DNA of 5,561 nt from Flavobacteriaceae bacterium. GTDB taxonomy: Bacteria; Bacteroidota; Bacteroidia; Flavobacteriales; Weeksellaceae. The notes below the pieces were generated by a model that was not told where the DNA came from, made no database searches, and saw only the letters and a list, made by a program, of their open reading frames with translations. A program made the translations under genes and the position numbers. The stretch lies in assembly GCA_031289875.1 (NCBI GenBank), contig JAITOO010000219.1, positions 1 through 5,561 of the forward strand. The letters are read 5' to 3'. This document shows positions 5,501-5,561 of the stretch, piece by piece (position 1 is the first letter of the stretch; the number at the start of each line of letters is the position of its first letter).

Positions 5501-5561
5501 TTTTTTGAGTAGAGTAAAATAATATGGATTTCAGGCATTGATATTCAGTGTTCCAATTTAT

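Noticed and set aside
5492..5505. AT-only palindrome over the response regulator stop codon, followed by T residues, as a terminator
   Set aside because: The stem would be about five A-T pairs with no G-C pair, too weak to support a call; the palindrome may be chance in AT-rich sequence.
5514..5561. Possible start of a further gene at the right edge
   Set aside because: The ATG near 5524 meets a stop codon after five codons and no other start or promoter box is visible.

Overview
The window looks like chromosomal DNA from a member of the Bacteroidota (Bacteroidetes). Three things point there: GldB and GldC homologues, found in gliding Bacteroidota and relatives; perfect TAnnTTTG -7 boxes, the promoter element of this phylum, upstream of several genes; and start codons without Shine-Dalgarno sequences. 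A YebC protein with a non-canonical N-terminus and an RprX/RprY-type two-component pair agree with this. I cannot resolve the order or genus.

Layout: gldB and gldC (1431 down to 36, minus strand) form a two-gene operon with a 20-bp overlap. They are transcribed away from nadE (1470-2258, plus strand), an ammonia-type NAD+ synthetase. Only 38 bp separate the gldB and nadE start codons. That gap is almost filled by a 32-bp inverted repeat carrying two facing -7-like boxes. Plus-strand yebC (2377-3120) follows with its own -7 box. A 107-bp gap (3121-3227) then holds an AT-rich hairpin, several inverted repeats and a perfect -7 box. That box lies so close to the next ATG that the mRNA may be leaderless. 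The last two genes, a membrane histidine kinase (3228-4796) and an OmpR-family response regulator (4793-5500), overlap by 4 bp (ATGA) and form one operon.

Functionally this is mostly core or housekeeping DNA: envelope/gliding accessory proteins, NAD synthesis, a YebC/TACO1-type translation or regulatory protein, and an envelope-sensing phosphorelay. I found no mobile element, CRISPR array, tRNA, rRNA, phage gene or defence gene, and no clear new system. The parts worth a second look are the two compact promoter regions and a 34-residue hydrophilic tail on GldB that is probably not part of the conserved family domain. Bases 1-35 and 5501-5561 hold no gene that I can support.
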